The translations under genes and the position numbers were made by a program. A stretch of DNA of 64,000 nucleotides. Origin: Marinobacterium ramblicola. GTDB lineage: Bacteria > Pseudomonadota > Gammaproteobacteria > Pseudomonadales > Balneatricaceae. Below, piece after piece: positions 35,476 through 45,926 of this stretch. The notes under the pieces are model-generated. The model saw only the letters and a program-made list of their open reading frames with translations. It was not told the DNA's origin and ran no database searches. Location: positions 21,775-85,774 of the forward strand of contig NZ_JAHREP010000023.1 in NCBI RefSeq assembly GCF_019084545.1, in the 5' to 3' direction. Within the stretch, counting starts at the first letter, position 1. Every line of letters starts with the position of its first letter.

Positions 35476-35509
35476 TGCCGACAACGTGTATTACTTAAGT
35501 GAGTAGTAC

Positions 35510-36496
<987 letters not shown>

Positions 36497-36590
36497 TCAG
36501 CACACACCTATAACATGCTGTTTTATATGAACTATTTAAACGGACAGGCAAATCCCAGGCGGTTTTTGGCGCGACAAACCCACCCGAGGC

Positions 36591-36606
36591 TGTCGTAACA
36601 CCAACA
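36591..36606. promoter_or_regulatory. NifA activator site 1 between nifH and the SIR2-like gene
   Basis: TGT-CGTAACACCA-ACA matches TGT-N10-ACA. It is about 97 bases from the nifH promoter and 120 from the divergent one, so it can serve both. Confidence 0.78.
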
Positions 36607-36639
36607 AAAAACCCTATCCTTTGTCGGGCCATATCAACC

Positions 36640-36655
36640 TGTCGAAAATGCGACA
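36640..36655. promoter_or_regulatory. NifA activator site 2 between nifH and the SIR2-like gene
   Basis: TGT-CGAAAATGCG-ACA matches TGT-N10-ACA. Its centre is 49 bases from site 1. It lies about 70 bases from the divergent sigma-54 promoter. Confidence 0.78.
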
Positions 36656-36725
36656 AAACCGCACACTCCTCCCCCTCCTTGCCTCAAGCGACCTACATTT
36701 GAACCCAATATCAATCACTTAAGCA

Positions 36726-36741
36726 TGGCTTGACTATTGCA
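36726..36741 (+). promoter_or_regulatory. Sigma-54 promoter of the SIR2-like gene
   Basis: TGGCTTGACTATTGCA has GG and GC 10 bases apart and a perfect TTGCA -12 element; the -24 box is TGGCTT instead of TGGCAC. It points away from nifH toward the start at 36838. Confidence 0.75.
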
Positions 36742-36837
36742 CTGCCTGGAGAAGAGGCCGTTGCTACTGCACTCACATTGGAAAGCACGATCGGTGGTAC
36801 GGCGCAGAAAATCACACTCTCTCGGGAAGGTACCGGC

Positions 36838-37677
36838 ATGTACAAAGAGCTTATAGATGGTATTCAGAGCGGTAAGATCGTCCCCTACCTCGGCGCCGGC
36901 GCGCTGAAGGATGTCACCAATACACTGGATGGCAGCCCCATCCCCGCCGACAGCGACAGCCTGATCCTGGCGATGAACAACGGTCAGCCGATGGCGCCGC
37001 GTCTGATGTATGAGTTTCCCCGCGCCGCCATGAGCATGGAAAACAAGAAAGGCCGCAGCTTCGTCACCCGCTTCCTCAACGAAACCTACGGCGAGAAACT
37101 GTGGAGCCGTGGCCAACTGCATGACTGGCTGGCCGAGATCAAGCCGCACTACGTCATCGACATCAACCGCGACACCCAGTTGCTGGACAGCTATGCGGAT
37201 ACCGAACATACCCTGATCATGGGCGTTGCCCGTATCATGGCCAGCGAATACCGGTTCAAGCTGTTCCATTACAACGGCGCTGCGTACCAGGCGATTGAGC
37301 TGAACGCGGTGAACCCCGCCCTGCCGATCCTGTTCAAGCCGCACGGCGCGCCCAGGCCGGAAGCCAACTACATCGCCGCCGACGCCGACTTCGTCGACTA
37401 CATCACGGAGCTGATGGGCGGTTTTGCCATCCCGGCCTTCCTCAAGGAGTACCGCAAGCAGAAGCAGTATCTGTTCCTGGGGATGCGCTTCACCCGCGAC
37501 ACCCAGCGTATGGTGATGAGCGACATCATCTACGCCGCCGATACGCCGGCCGGCTGGGCCTTTATCCCCGAGCCCACCGACAAGGAGCGCCGCTTCTGCA
37601 AGCTGAAGAAGATCGAGATTATCGAACAGGACTGGGACGTGCTGCTCAGTGCCGAAACCTCAATGACAACGGCGTAA
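36838..37677 (+). CDS. SIR2-like domain protein divergent from nifH
   Basis: 279 residues from ATG 36838 with a GGAAGG site. A longer frame to 36730 begins inside the sigma-54 promoter and is rejected. NAD-fold features of SIR2-like proteins are VPYLGAGALKD (GAG at 19-21), a candidate catalytic His169 in ILFKPHGAPRP, and YLFLGMRFTRDTQR. Zinc-binding cysteines of true sirtuins are absent. SIR2-like domains commonly hydrolyse or bind NAD. The promoter and shared NifA sites place it in the nitrogen-fixation regulon, so a role linking NAD or redox state to nitrogenase is plausible but unproven. Confidence 0.75.
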   Translation: MYKELIDGIQSGKIVPYLGAGALKDVTNTLDGSPIPADSDSLILAMNNGQPMAPRLMYEFPRAAMSMENKKGRSFVTRFLNETYGEKLWSRGQLHDWLAEIKPHYVIDINRDTQLLDSYADTEHTLIMGVARIMASEYRFKLFHYNGAAYQAIELNAVNPALPILFKPHGAPRPEANYIAADADFVDYITELMGGFAIPAFLKEYRKQKQYLFLGMRFTRDTQRMVMSDIIYAADTPAGWAFIPEPTDKERRFCKLKKIEIIEQDWDVLLSAETSMTTA

Positions 37678-37856
37678 TCCAGCTTTCCCGTTCCGGTCGG
37701 TGGATGACTGGAGCGGGGTAGCTCCAACCACTATAGACAGTGCCTACTCTTCGCAAGCGGGATAACCGACCCGACTCCCTCATATCCTCCCAACGGTAAC
37801 AACCGCATCTGACTGGACTACACTTAGGCCATACCCCGTACCCTCCCGAGGTGTTC

Positions 37857-38171
37857 ATGCTGATTACCTTTCGCACCGATGCCTACGCCAATATCACGAT
37901 GTTAGGCGATGTGGCACTTACCATGATCCGCCTGATGGGGCACAACGATGTGGTGCCCGGAGCCATCCTCGCCGCCGACGTGCCTAAGGCGATGAACAAT
38001 CTGCAGCGCGCAATCGACGAACAACCGATGCCTGCCGACCTGACTGACGGTACGACGGCCGAACAGGAGGATGAGAATCAAAAGGTGAGTCTCGCGAACC
38101 GCGCCTACCCCCTACTCGAATTGCTGGCCGCAGCCGCCAAGAATGAGTGCGACGTAATGTGGGATAAATAA
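37857..38171 (+). CDS. DUF1840 family protein
   Basis: 104 residues from ATG 37857 with a GAGG site (a GTG two codons earlier is in frame). MLITFRTDAYANITMLGDVALTMIRLMGHNDVVPGAI is the family signature (quoted here only in part: TDAYANITMLGDVAL). Small soluble protein of unknown function, widespread in beta- and gammaproteobacteria. It is monocistronic between the SIR2-like gene and a permease, with no visible nif promoter. Confidence 0.85.
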   Translation: MLITFRTDAYANITMLGDVALTMIRLMGHNDVVPGAILAADVPKAMNNLQRAIDEQPMPADLTDGTTAEQEDENQKVSLANRAYPLLELLAAAAKNECDVMWDK

Positions 38172-38307
38172 CTGCCTTGTACTGGACTGTCGAGCGGCCG
38201 TAAGCCCTTATCCGGCTCTGCGTTTGGAACTGGCAGGCGTAAGCATCGCGAAGTGCTCCTGTTCTTCAGCATACGGAATGCAACGTGATATTTTTTGAGG
38301 CGGGTGG

Positions 38308-40143
38308 ATGGATAGCATAATGCCGGCATTACCCGATGGGCATGGAATAGCGGTCCTGTTGTTGATCGTAATAGCACTGTTCATATTTACCCGAGAAGAG
38401 ATTCCGCTTGAAACGTCAAGCCTGTTGGTGCTCGTTGTACTGACCGTTGGCTTTGCACTCTTTCCCTACCGATACAATGGCGAACTTGTTGACCCCGTAG
38501 ACCTTTTCCATGGTTTTGGGCATGAAGCGCTAATCGCGGTTTGTGCCTTAATGGTTGCCGGTCAGGGGCTGGTGCGCACCGGAGCGCTGGAGCCGATCGG
38601 TCGGTTATTAGCACGTTTCTGGGCAGTCAGTCCGATGTTCTCGCTGTTACTGACACTCGTGCTCGGAGCACTTCTGAGTGCATTCATCAACAATGTCCCC
38701 ATCGTTGTGCTGCTGCTTCCCATTCTGGTCAGTGTTGCATTGCGCACTGGCAAACCCGCATCCGGGATGCTGATGCCCATGGGCTTTGCGACTCTGGTAG
38801 GGGGCATGGGCACCACGATCGGCACCTCCACAAATCTGCTGGTCATCGCGGTGGCTGCCGATCTTGGCATGCGCCATTTTCAGGTATTTGATTTCTTTCT
38901 TCCCGCGGCGATAGCCGCCAGCGTGGCAATCCTTTACCTGTGGCTGGTGGCCCCACGCATTTTACCAGTGCGTGAGGCGTCGCTGGATGACCGTTCACCT
39001 CGCCAGTTTACTGCCCAGTTACATATTGAGGAGGATGGTTTTTCCGATGGCCGCAAGCTGTCGGAGCTGCAAGAGAAGGTTGGGAACAAAATGGGTATCA
39101 GCGCTATCCGCCGCGGCGACACGCTGATCATGCCACTTCCGGATGCCATGCTCAGGGCCGGCGATAGATTGAGAATCTGCGACACGCCGGAGAATCTGAC
39201 TGAGTTCTCCAGTGCCCTGGATGCCGCGCTGTTTGCCGGGGAGGTTCGGGTAGATGACGAGAACCCGCTACGAGCCGACGATCAACAGATCGCCGAGATC
39301 GTCGTTACCCAAGGCTCACTCCTGGAGGGCTCCACCCTGGCCCACGCCAGACTTGCCGAACGTTACCATATGCTGATTCTGGCACTGCATCGCCCAGGTA
39401 CAACACTGCAGACATTGAGCGCCGACTTAGGCGACATCCGTTTGAAAATAGGCGATGTACTACTGGTGCAGGGCAGCCAGGAGCAGATTGTGTCGCTAAA
39501 ACAAAGTGTTGAACTGCTGGTACTTGACGCAACCAGCGACCTGCCGCATACCCGGCTAGCCCCACTGGCATTGACGATTATGGCTGCCATCGTCGTTGTC
39601 GCAGCACTTGGCTTGGTGCCGATTGCCATCAGTGCCGTGGCGGGTGTCCTGCTGATGATTCTCACCCGCTGCCTGCGTTGGCAGGATGTGGTGCAGGCGC
39701 TTAGCACTCCGGTGATCATGATCGTGGTCGCCAGTTTAGCCTTGGGTATGGCGTTGTTGAAAACCGGTGGCGCCAACTATCTGGCCGAGCTGTATGTTGC
39801 GTTAGCCGCAGGAACATCGCCCCCCGTCATGCTATCCGGGCTTATGCTGATCATGGCAATACTGACCAATATCGTCTCCAACAATGCGGCCGCCGTAATC
39901 GGCACCCCTATCGCCTTCAGTATCTCCCAGCAATTGGGTTTGTCGCCCGAACCCTTTGTGCTGGCGGTGTTGTTTGGCGCCAATATGAGCTACGCCACAC
40001 CGATGGCGTACAAGACCAACCTCCTGGTTATGAGTGCAGGAGGTTATCGCTTTTCGGATTTTATGAGGGTTGGGATACCGCTGACGATTATCGTTTGGCT
40101 GGTGCTGTCCTGGTTGCTGCCACGGCTTTATGGGCTTGCCTGA
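38308..40143 (+). CDS. SLC13/DASS-type permease with two TrkA-C domains
   Basis: 611 residues. Six N-terminal membrane segments (about 12-205) are followed by two soluble RCK_C/TrkA-C domains (about 215-300 and 305-395) and six C-terminal segments (about 405-610). The two re-entrant signatures are SAFINNVPIVVLLLP with GTSTNLLVIAVA, and TNIVSNNAAAVIGTPIA with YATPMAYKTNLLVM. This is the layout of the SLC13-like anion transporters (sulfate, dicarboxylate or similar). The TrkA-C domains may bind a regulatory nucleotide. Substrate unknown. Confidence 0.87.
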   Translation: MDSIMPALPDGHGIAVLLLIVIALFIFTREEIPLETSSLLVLVVLTVGFALFPYRYNGELVDPVDLFHGFGHEALIAVCALMVAGQGLVRTGALEPIGRLLARFWAVSPMFSLLLTLVLGALLSAFINNVPIVVLLLPILVSVALRTGKPASGMLMPMGFATLVGGMGTTIGTSTNLLVIAVAADLGMRHFQVFDFFLPAAIAASVAILYLWLVAPRILPVREASLDDRSPRQFTAQLHIEEDGFSDGRKLSELQEKVGNKMGISAIRRGDTLIMPLPDAMLRAGDRLRICDTPENLTEFSSALDAALFAGEVRVDDENPLRADDQQIAEIVVTQGSLLEGSTLAHARLAERYHMLILALHRPGTTLQTLSADLGDIRLKIGDVLLVQGSQEQIVSLKQSVELLVLDATSDLPHTRLAPLALTIMAAIVVVAALGLVPIAISAVAGVLLMILTRCLRWQDVVQALSTPVIMIVVASLALGMALLKTGGANYLAELYVALAAGTSPPVMLSGLMLIMAILTNIVSNNAAAVIGTPIAFSISQQLGLSPEPFVLAVLFGANMSYATPMAYKTNLLVMSAGGYRFSDFMRVGIPLTIIVWLVLSWLLPRLYGLA

Positions 40144-40191
40144 CCTGTCAGACAGAGTGAGGTCTCCCCCATAACGAAAGGGTCCAGACAA

Positions 40192-41787
40192 TCAGGTGTC
40201 GTCAATCTGCGTGAACATATCGGGCTGGAACACTTTGACACGGTTGCGCCCCTCGCCCTTGGCGTGATACATCGCCATATCCGCTCTTTTAAGCAGTTGT
40301 TTGACCTCTTCAGCGTGTTCGGGATACAGCACCACGCCGGTACTTGACGATATTTTCAGGGTAAGGCCCTCAACGTCGAAAGGCTCAACCAGGGCATGCC
40401 GTATTTTCTCCGCCACCTCCACTGCGCTCTCTTTGTCCTTGACCGAGGGCAGCAGAATCACGAACTCATCGCCGCCAAAACGGGACGCGGAGTCTGATTT
40501 GCGCAGGCAGTCCGAGATCCGGACGGCAATGGCTTTCAGTAGTGCATCACCGATATTGTGACCGTAGGTATCGTTAACCGGCTTGAACTCATCCAGGTCG
40601 ACAAACAGTACCGCCACGTTCTCCCGTTCACGTTCCGCATTGGTAATCGCCTGATGCAGTCGGTCAATGATCAATAACCGGTTCGGTAAGCCCGTCAGCG
40701 TATCGTGATAGGCCATATGTTCGACCTGTTCCTCCATGATCTTGCGATCGGTGATCTCGTAGAACCAGCCGAGAATCGCCGAGCGTCCCTCGTACTCGAT
40801 AGGCGAGAAGGATGCCAACGCCCACTTGACCGGCGCCCGCTCATCAAAGGTACAGAGTTCGATCAGCTTATCGGTGATGCACTCGCCCTGATCCAGCTTT
40901 TCGAGTATCTCGCCATGCGTATCCGGATTGATGTAGTAGCCGGGAGACACCTGACCAAACACCTCCTCCGCGGTGGATTCCACCAGCGATATATAGCGGC
41001 TATTGGCAAACAGAACCCGCTTGTTGGATAGATCCTCTATGCGGGTCGCAATAGGACTGGCTTCGAGCATCTGCCGTAACTGCGATGCACTCTCCACTGC
41101 CCCCTGCCGCAAGTCGAAGTTCTCCTCAAGTTGCTGATGCAGACGGTGGGTCGTTCCCAGCAGAAAAAACATGAACAGCAGCAGCATGGTCCCCATGCCC
41201 CAGGAGACCGATCCGTCCTGAAACATGAGAAAGAGGGAGTGCGGCGCCATAGCCAACAGCAGGAAAGTAAAACTGGAGACGCGATCGATCGCCAGGGTTG
41301 TAGCGGCGCCTGAACTCAAACCGGCTAATACAAACGAGGTGTAGACCATATGGTCAGGCTCAGAGGTCGGCACCAGAAAAACCCCGGCGGCGCCCCAAAC
41401 CAGTGACGTGGCAAACACACCGATCCGAAACAGCAGCAGCCTTAGTTCCGCTTCCTTCGTGCCAAACGGAAGCTTGTCATCCTTCCAACGAACCACCAGC
41501 GCCGCTCTATATATCAGGGTGATACCGAGCAGCAGAGACCATAGCAATAGCTTGGAAGGCGCTAATACAGCCCACTGCACGCCAATGAAGATCGATGCAA
41601 GGGCCAGACTGATGACAATGGAAGAGCGCAGGTTGGAGCAGAGCAATCTGACCTGCTCAGCGGTAAACGAGGCCGACTCCACCCTGGGGAGAGAGTGCTG
41701 TCGCTGGGCAGCCAGCCCGATCGACTCAGCATGAACGGTATTATCCCGTGGCTTCAACATCTGCTTTTTGTATGAAAGACCATACAT
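40192..41787 (-). CDS. Membrane PAS-GGDEF diguanylate cyclase
   Basis: 531 residues from ATG 41787; starts at 41835 (TTG) or 41760 (ATG) are also open and no ribosome site decides. An N-terminal sensor with five or six membrane segments (about 55-205) is followed by a PAS domain (about 235-355) and a GGDEF domain (about 365-525). The catalytic motif RFGGDEFVILLP and the HDTLTGLPNRLLIIDRL entry are intact. The RxxD inhibitory site appears as RISDC just before it. It makes cyclic di-GMP. There is no EAL domain. It is convergent with the permease gene. Confidence 0.9.
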   Translation of the reverse strand: MYGLSYKKQMLKPRDNTVHAESIGLAAQRQHSLPRVESASFTAEQVRLLCSNLRSSIVISLALASIFIGVQWAVLAPSKLLLWSLLLGITLIYRAALVVRWKDDKLPFGTKEAELRLLLFRIGVFATSLVWGAAGVFLVPTSEPDHMVYTSFVLAGLSSGAATTLAIDRVSSFTFLLLAMAPHSLFLMFQDGSVSWGMGTMLLLFMFFLLGTTHRLHQQLEENFDLRQGAVESASQLRQMLEASPIATRIEDLSNKRVLFANSRYISLVESTAEEVFGQVSPGYYINPDTHGEILEKLDQGECITDKLIELCTFDERAPVKWALASFSPIEYEGRSAILGWFYEITDRKIMEEQVEHMAYHDTLTGLPNRLLIIDRLHQAITNAERERENVAVLFVDLDEFKPVNDTYGHNIGDALLKAIAVRISDCLRKSDSASRFGGDEFVILLPSVKDKESAVEVAEKIRHALVEPFDVEGLTLKISSSTGVVLYPEHAEEVKQLLKRADMAMYHAKGEGRNRVKVFQPDMFTQIDDT

Positions 41788-41910
41788 TTTCAGAGTACGT
41801 TTTCCACTATAGTCCCAAACCCGAAAGACATTCAATTACAGCGTTTGATATACATCTCCTCCTATTGCCCCCGCATGCCACTTAGAGGCTCTGCCAACCC
41901 TTTAAATGAA

Positions 41911-41942
41911 AAAAGCGGCGCCCTGTCGGAACGCCGCCTTTT
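41911..41942 (-). terminator. Terminator of the lig operon
   Basis: On the minus strand, GGCGGCG and CGCCGC pair around TTCCGACAGGG, followed by TTTTTT. It begins about 40 bases after the ligB stop. Confidence 0.78.
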
Positions 41943-41978
41943 CTTACGTTACCCGCTTGAGCCCTTACTCTTTCGAGA

Positions 41979-42824
41979 TCAGCCTTTCGGGATCAGCAAC
42001 TGTACGCCAACGCCGGTGTTGGAGATCGGCGCTACATAGTTACGCAGACGCTCCTCCGGGATACCGTCACCCAGCGCACCCCGCATGGCCAACCACATGG
42101 CCAGCTCTACCATCTGTGCGCCACCTTTTTCGATCAGATCGACGTTGCTGAATTTGCACAGTTCCTGTGGATCTGAAACCAGCTTGTCCATGCAGTAACT
42201 GTCGAAGTCAGCATTGAGAATACCGGCGCGCGGTCCATCAAGCTGGTGGGACAGACCACCGGTACCCAGTAACACAACCTTGGCATCCTTCTCCCAGCAA
42301 CGGATCGCATCGCCAATAGCTTTACCGAAGGCGTAGCTGCGGCTCGGCTTTGGCATTGGGTGACGTTCGCAGTTGATCGCAACCGGAATCACCTTGATAC
42401 CCTGGTAGCTATGGTTTGGCCACAGCAGCGTCATCGGTACAGTGGCACCATGATCCACCTTGATATCCTGACATACGGTGGGATCGAAGTCGTTCTCGAT
42501 CAGGTGGTTGACGATGTGCCAGCTCAGTTCGGTTTCACCGGTCAGCGGCGGAATCGGTTTGATACCCCAGCCCTCATCGGCGTTTTCATACTGGGGTGCA
42601 CAACCGATAGCGAAGGTCGGCTTCTTGTCCAGCCACATCTCCAGGCCGTGGTCGTTGTAGAACAGCACGGCAATATCCGGCTTCTCTTCGTTCAGCCAGC
42701 CACGGATCGGCGGATAGATGGCGAACAGGTCACGGAAGTACGGAGTATCTTCAAGCCCCTTGTCGATGGCGACACCGATGGCCGGAATGTGAGATGTGGT
42801 AATACCACCGATTATTTTAGCCAT
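41979..42824 (-). CDS. ligB: Protocatechuate 4,5-dioxygenase beta (catalytic) subunit
   Basis: 281 residues from ATG 42824; a 25-codon upstream extension lies inside ligA and is rejected. The N-terminus MAKIIGGITTSHIPAIG carries the iron ligand His12. FYNDHGLEMW holds the second His, near residue 61. It is an extradiol type II dioxygenase opening protocatechuate between carbons 4 and 5 to 4-carboxy-2-hydroxymuconate semialdehyde. It overlaps ligA by 8 bases. Last gene of the operon. Confidence 0.95.
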   Translation of the reverse strand: MAKIIGGITTSHIPAIGVAIDKGLEDTPYFRDLFAIYPPIRGWLNEEKPDIAVLFYNDHGLEMWLDKKPTFAIGCAPQYENADEGWGIKPIPPLTGETELSWHIVNHLIENDFDPTVCQDIKVDHGATVPMTLLWPNHSYQGIKVIPVAINCERHPMPKPSRSYAFGKAIGDAIRCWEKDAKVVLLGTGGLSHQLDGPRAGILNADFDSYCMDKLVSDPQELCKFSNVDLIEKGGAQMVELAMWLAMRGALGDGIPEERLRNYVAPISNTGVGVQLLIPKG

Positions 42825-43185
42825 TGGTTGTCTTCCCCCTGCCCTGACTGTCGAGATATGCCTGGAACTCCTCGGTTGTGCGACCGCTCTGCATGCCACC
42901 GATCACCTGCATGTTCCAACCGAAGATGCCGGCCAATTTCGCCATGTAGTAGATACTGCCTCCCAGTTCGAGCAACCTGTTCAGATCCTTGTCACGTAGG
43001 GCCTGCTTGAACTCTTCAGAGAGCCGGTACTTCTCCATGTAGGCTTCCGGATCTGCCAGAAACGCCTGACGTGCCTCTTCGTTGTTGAACGAGAAACACA
43101 TCTTGTTGAAGTTGAAGCCCTTGGTCGACTGGGCGCCATCGAAATGGATGGTGCCTTCAACCGGCCTCATTTTGTAATCTGTCAT
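42817..43185 (-). CDS. ligA: Protocatechuate 4,5-dioxygenase alpha subunit
   Basis: 122 residues. The all-helical LigA fold is recognised by FNKMCFSFNNEEARQAFLAD, EAYMEKYRLSEEFKQALRDKD and MQVIGGMQSGRTTEEFQAYL. It covers the LigB active site. The coding overlap with ligB supports equal synthesis. Confidence 0.95.
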   Translation of the reverse strand: MTDYKMRPVEGTIHFDGAQSTKGFNFNKMCFSFNNEEARQAFLADPEAYMEKYRLSEEFKQALRDKDLNRLLELGGSIYYMAKLAGIFGWNMQVIGGMQSGRTTEEFQAYLDSQGRGKTTNG

Positions 43186-43255
43186 TGTTCTGCCCTCCTG
43201 TTGGGGATGCTGTTCGTCACCGGCTCGGCGAGCGGCGACGAACGCCGGATATGCC

Positions 43256-44131
43256 TCAACGCTCCCAGTAAAGGCGCATCGGGTTATCGACCAGCAGCTT
43301 CTGCTGCAGCTCGGCGGTCGGCGCGATCTGCGGGATCACGTCGACCAGCTTGCCGTCGTCCGGCACGTGGGACTTCATGTTCGGGTGCGGCCAGTCGGTA
43401 CCCCAGAGGCAGCGATCCGGGAACAGCTCAACCAGTTTCTTCATGAACGGTACTACGTCGCTGTAATCCGGCGGCGTCAGCGTCAGGCGCTCGGGACAGG
43501 TGGTCTTCACCCAGATCTTGTCGTTGCTCTTCATCAGCTCAATGAAGCGCTGGAAATCGGGATGATCTACGCCCTTGGCCACGTCGGGACGGCCCATGTG
43601 GTCGACAACGATGCAGGTGTCCAGTTCGTTCAGGAACGGGATCAGCTCTTCCAGCTCAGGCGCTTCGAAGTAGACCACGATATGCCAGCCCAGCGGCTTG
43701 ATCTTCTCGGCCACCGACAGGAACACCTCTTTCGGGGTGGTGTCGACCAAACGCTTGACGAAGTTGAAGCGCACGCCGCGCACGCCCGCCCTGTCCATCG
43801 CTTCCAGCTCTTCGACGGTGATATTCGGATCGACCACGGCGATGCCGCGGGCCAGCTCACCGGCGGACTCCAGCGCATCGATCAACGCCGCGTTGTCGGT
43901 GCCATGGCAGGAGGCCTGCACGATGACGTTGCGGCTGAAGCCGAGGTAATCACGCAGTGCAAACAGCTTCTCCTTCGGCGCATCGCAGGGGGTGTATTTG
44001 CGCTTCGGGTGGTAGGGAAACTTGTCCGCCGGACCAAACACGTGGCAGTGCGCATCAACGGCACCGGCAGGCGCCTTGAACTCAGGCTTGCTTGGGTTCG
44101 GGTGAAAAGGAAGGTAATCGGGATCCATCAT
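43256..44131 (-). CDS. ligI: 2-pyrone-4,6-dicarboxylate lactonase
   Basis: 291 residues, amidohydrolase superfamily. Motifs: VDAHCHVFGPADKFPYHPKR near the N-terminus, VQASCHGTDNAALI, CIVVDHMGRPDV, and LWGTDWPHPN with the catalytic Asp. It hydrolyses 2-pyrone-4,6-dicarboxylate to 4-oxalomesaconate, joining the LigC branch to the common pathway. Lies between ligU and ligA in the operon. Confidence 0.94.
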   Translation of the reverse strand: MMDPDYLPFHPNPSKPEFKAPAGAVDAHCHVFGPADKFPYHPKRKYTPCDAPKEKLFALRDYLGFSRNVIVQASCHGTDNAALIDALESAGELARGIAVVDPNITVEELEAMDRAGVRGVRFNFVKRLVDTTPKEVFLSVAEKIKPLGWHIVVYFEAPELEELIPFLNELDTCIVVDHMGRPDVAKGVDHPDFQRFIELMKSNDKIWVKTTCPERLTLTPPDYSDVVPFMKKLVELFPDRCLWGTDWPHPNMKSHVPDDGKLVDVIPQIAPTAELQQKLLVDNPMRLYWER

Positions 44132-44149
44132 CTTGCAGTACCTGTGTAA

Positions 44150-45226
44150 TTAGTTATCGTGCGCGAAAACCTGACCGTCGAACAGCTTGCGCGCGGTGCG
44201 CAGCAAAGCTGCCGGGCCCAGCTTTCCGGCTTCATCTACGTCGAGAATCACGGTCATCTCACCGATCGGGTGTTCTACTGCCAGCGTCTTGCGTGTGCCT
44301 TCAGGTACAGTCGCCACCGCCGCCGCCGGCGAGCCGGGTAGCACCGCCGCAGTGGCCACGCTGACCGCGCCTAGCACCCCGATGGAGGCGTGGCAGCGGT
44401 GCGGTATGAAGGTACGCGTGGACAGTGCGCCGCCGTTAGTGGCGGGGCTGACCATGGTCATCTTCGGTACCGACTTGTCCTTGACGTCGCCCAGGTTCAT
44501 CAGCGGACCCGCCTGAAGGCGGATCGATTCCAGCTTGGCACGCAAGGCGTCATTGGCTTCCAACTCTTCGCGGGTTTCGCTTCCGCTGATCCCCATATCG
44601 CTGGCACGCATGATCACCACCGGCATGCCGTTATCGATCATCGTCACTTCGACGCCGTCGATCAGGTCGACGGTGTTGCCGGTCGGCAGCAGGGATCCGC
44701 AGCTGGAACCTGCCGTGTCCTCGAAGGTGATCGGCACCGGTGCGCTATGACCCGGCACGCCGTCGATGCGGGCATCGCCGACATAACTGACCTTGCCGTT
44801 GGGTGTGCAGACCCGCGCTGTGGCGATCTGCCCGGTGTTCTCCATAAAAATGCGCACATCGGTTTCGCCGTCGTTGGCCTCGACCAGTCCGCGTTCGATG
44901 GCAAAGGGTCCGACGCCGGCGAGGATGTTGCCGCAGTTCTGCGCGTCGGTGACGATCGGCTGATCGACGTACACCTGCAGGAACAGATAGTCCACATCGG
45001 CATCGTCACGTTCGGAACGCTTCACCACCGCCACCTTGGCGGTCAGCGGGTCGGCACCGCCCATGCCGTCGATCTGGCGCGGGTCGGGCGAACCCATCAC
45101 CCGCAGCAGGAAGGCGTCACGCGCGGCGGTGTCGACCGGCAAATCCTCGGCGAGGAAGTAGCCGCCCTTGGAGGTGCCGCCGCGCATCCACATGCAGCGG
45201 ATCCCTTCACCGAAGGCATCAGACAT
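44150..45226 (-). CDS. ligU: 4-oxalomesaconate tautomerase, PrpF family
   Basis: 358 residues. PrpF/diaminopimelate-epimerase-like isomerase: [20 protein letters not shown] at the start, [20 protein letters not shown] with the active-site Cys, and [16 protein letters not shown]. It shifts the double bond or tautomer of 4-oxalomesaconate before hydration (LigU in Sphingobium, GalD in Pseudomonas). It overlaps ligK by 8 bases. Confidence 0.88.
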   Translation of the reverse strand: MSDAFGEGIRCMWMRGGTSKGGYFLAEDLPVDTAARDAFLLRVMGSPDPRQIDGMGGADPLTAKVAVVKRSERDDADVDYLFLQVYVDQPIVTDAQNCGNILAGVGPFAIERGLVEANDGETDVRIFMENTGQIATARVCTPNGKVSYVGDARIDGVPGHSAPVPITFEDTAGSSCGSLLPTGNTVDLIDGVEVTMIDNGMPVVIMRASDMGISGSETREELEANDALRAKLESIRLQAGPLMNLGDVKDKSVPKMTMVSPATNGGALSTRTFIPHRCHASIGVLGAVSVATAAVLPGSPAAAVATVPEGTRKTLAVEHPIGEMTVILDVDEAGKLGPAALLRTARKLFDGQVFAHDN

Positions 45227-45896
45227 ACTTCAGGCCCTTCTCTTTCAGGCGCGGGCGCATGTCGTAGATATCCAGACCCAGCTCGCCGTTGGCCAGACGC
45301 ACGCGCTTGGCCTCTTCCAGTTCCATACGCTTGCGGGCTTTTTCCAGCACGGTAGCGGCGTGTTCGCGACGCACGACAACGACACCGTCGTCATCGGCGA
45401 CTATCACGTCCCCGGCATTGACCAACTCGTCGGCACACACCAGCGGCACGTTGACGGAGCCCACGGTCTCCTTGATCGTACCCTCGGCGAACACCGCCTT
45501 GGACCAGACCGGGAAGTTCATCTTGCGCAGGTCACGGGTATCGCGAACACCGCCGTCGATCACCAGCCCAACCACGCCGCGCGCCTGGGCGGAAGTCGCC
45601 AGCAGATCGCCGAAGAAGCCGTGTACCGACGGCGAGGTCGGTGCGAACACCAGCATGTCGCCCGGCTTACACTGCTCGATCGCTACATGCATCATCCAGT
45701 TATCGCCGGCAGCACCGGAGATAGTGATGGCGGAGCCTGCGACCGCCACATCCTGCTGAATCGGGCGCATGTAATGCGCCAGCAGACCGACGCGGCCCTG
45801 GGCTTCATGGATGGTCGCCACACCGCACTCGGCCAGGCCGTCGATCACCGCCTGGTCGGCACGTTCGATATTCTGTACAACAACTGTCTCTTTCAT
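45219..45896 (-). CDS. ligK: 4-carboxy-4-hydroxy-2-oxoadipate aldolase
   Basis: 225 residues, RraA/HMG-CHA class II aldolase family. [47 protein letters not shown] (GGVRD holds the catalytic Arg/Asp) and [14 protein letters not shown] are diagnostic. It cleaves 4-carboxy-4-hydroxy-2-oxoadipate to pyruvate and oxaloacetate, the last step of the pathway. Confidence 0.93.
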   Translation of the reverse strand: MKETVVVQNIERADQAVIDGLAECGVATIHEAQGRVGLLAHYMRPIQQDVAVAGSAITISGAAGDNWMMHVAIEQCKPGDMLVFAPTSPSVHGFFGDLLATSAQARGVVGLVIDGGVRDTRDLRKMNFPVWSKAVFAEGTIKETVGSVNVPLVCADELVNAGDVIVADDDGVVVVRREHAATVLEKARKRMELEEAKRVRLANGELGLDIYDMRPRLKEKGLKYV

Positions 45897-45926
45897 CGTT
45901 TTACCCCTGAATTCCTGTCGCTGGCA

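Noticed and set aside
36730..36837. Upstream extension of the SIR2-like gene
   Set aside because: It would start inside the sigma-54 promoter; the ATG at 36838 has a ribosome site and gives a normal SIR2-like N-terminus.
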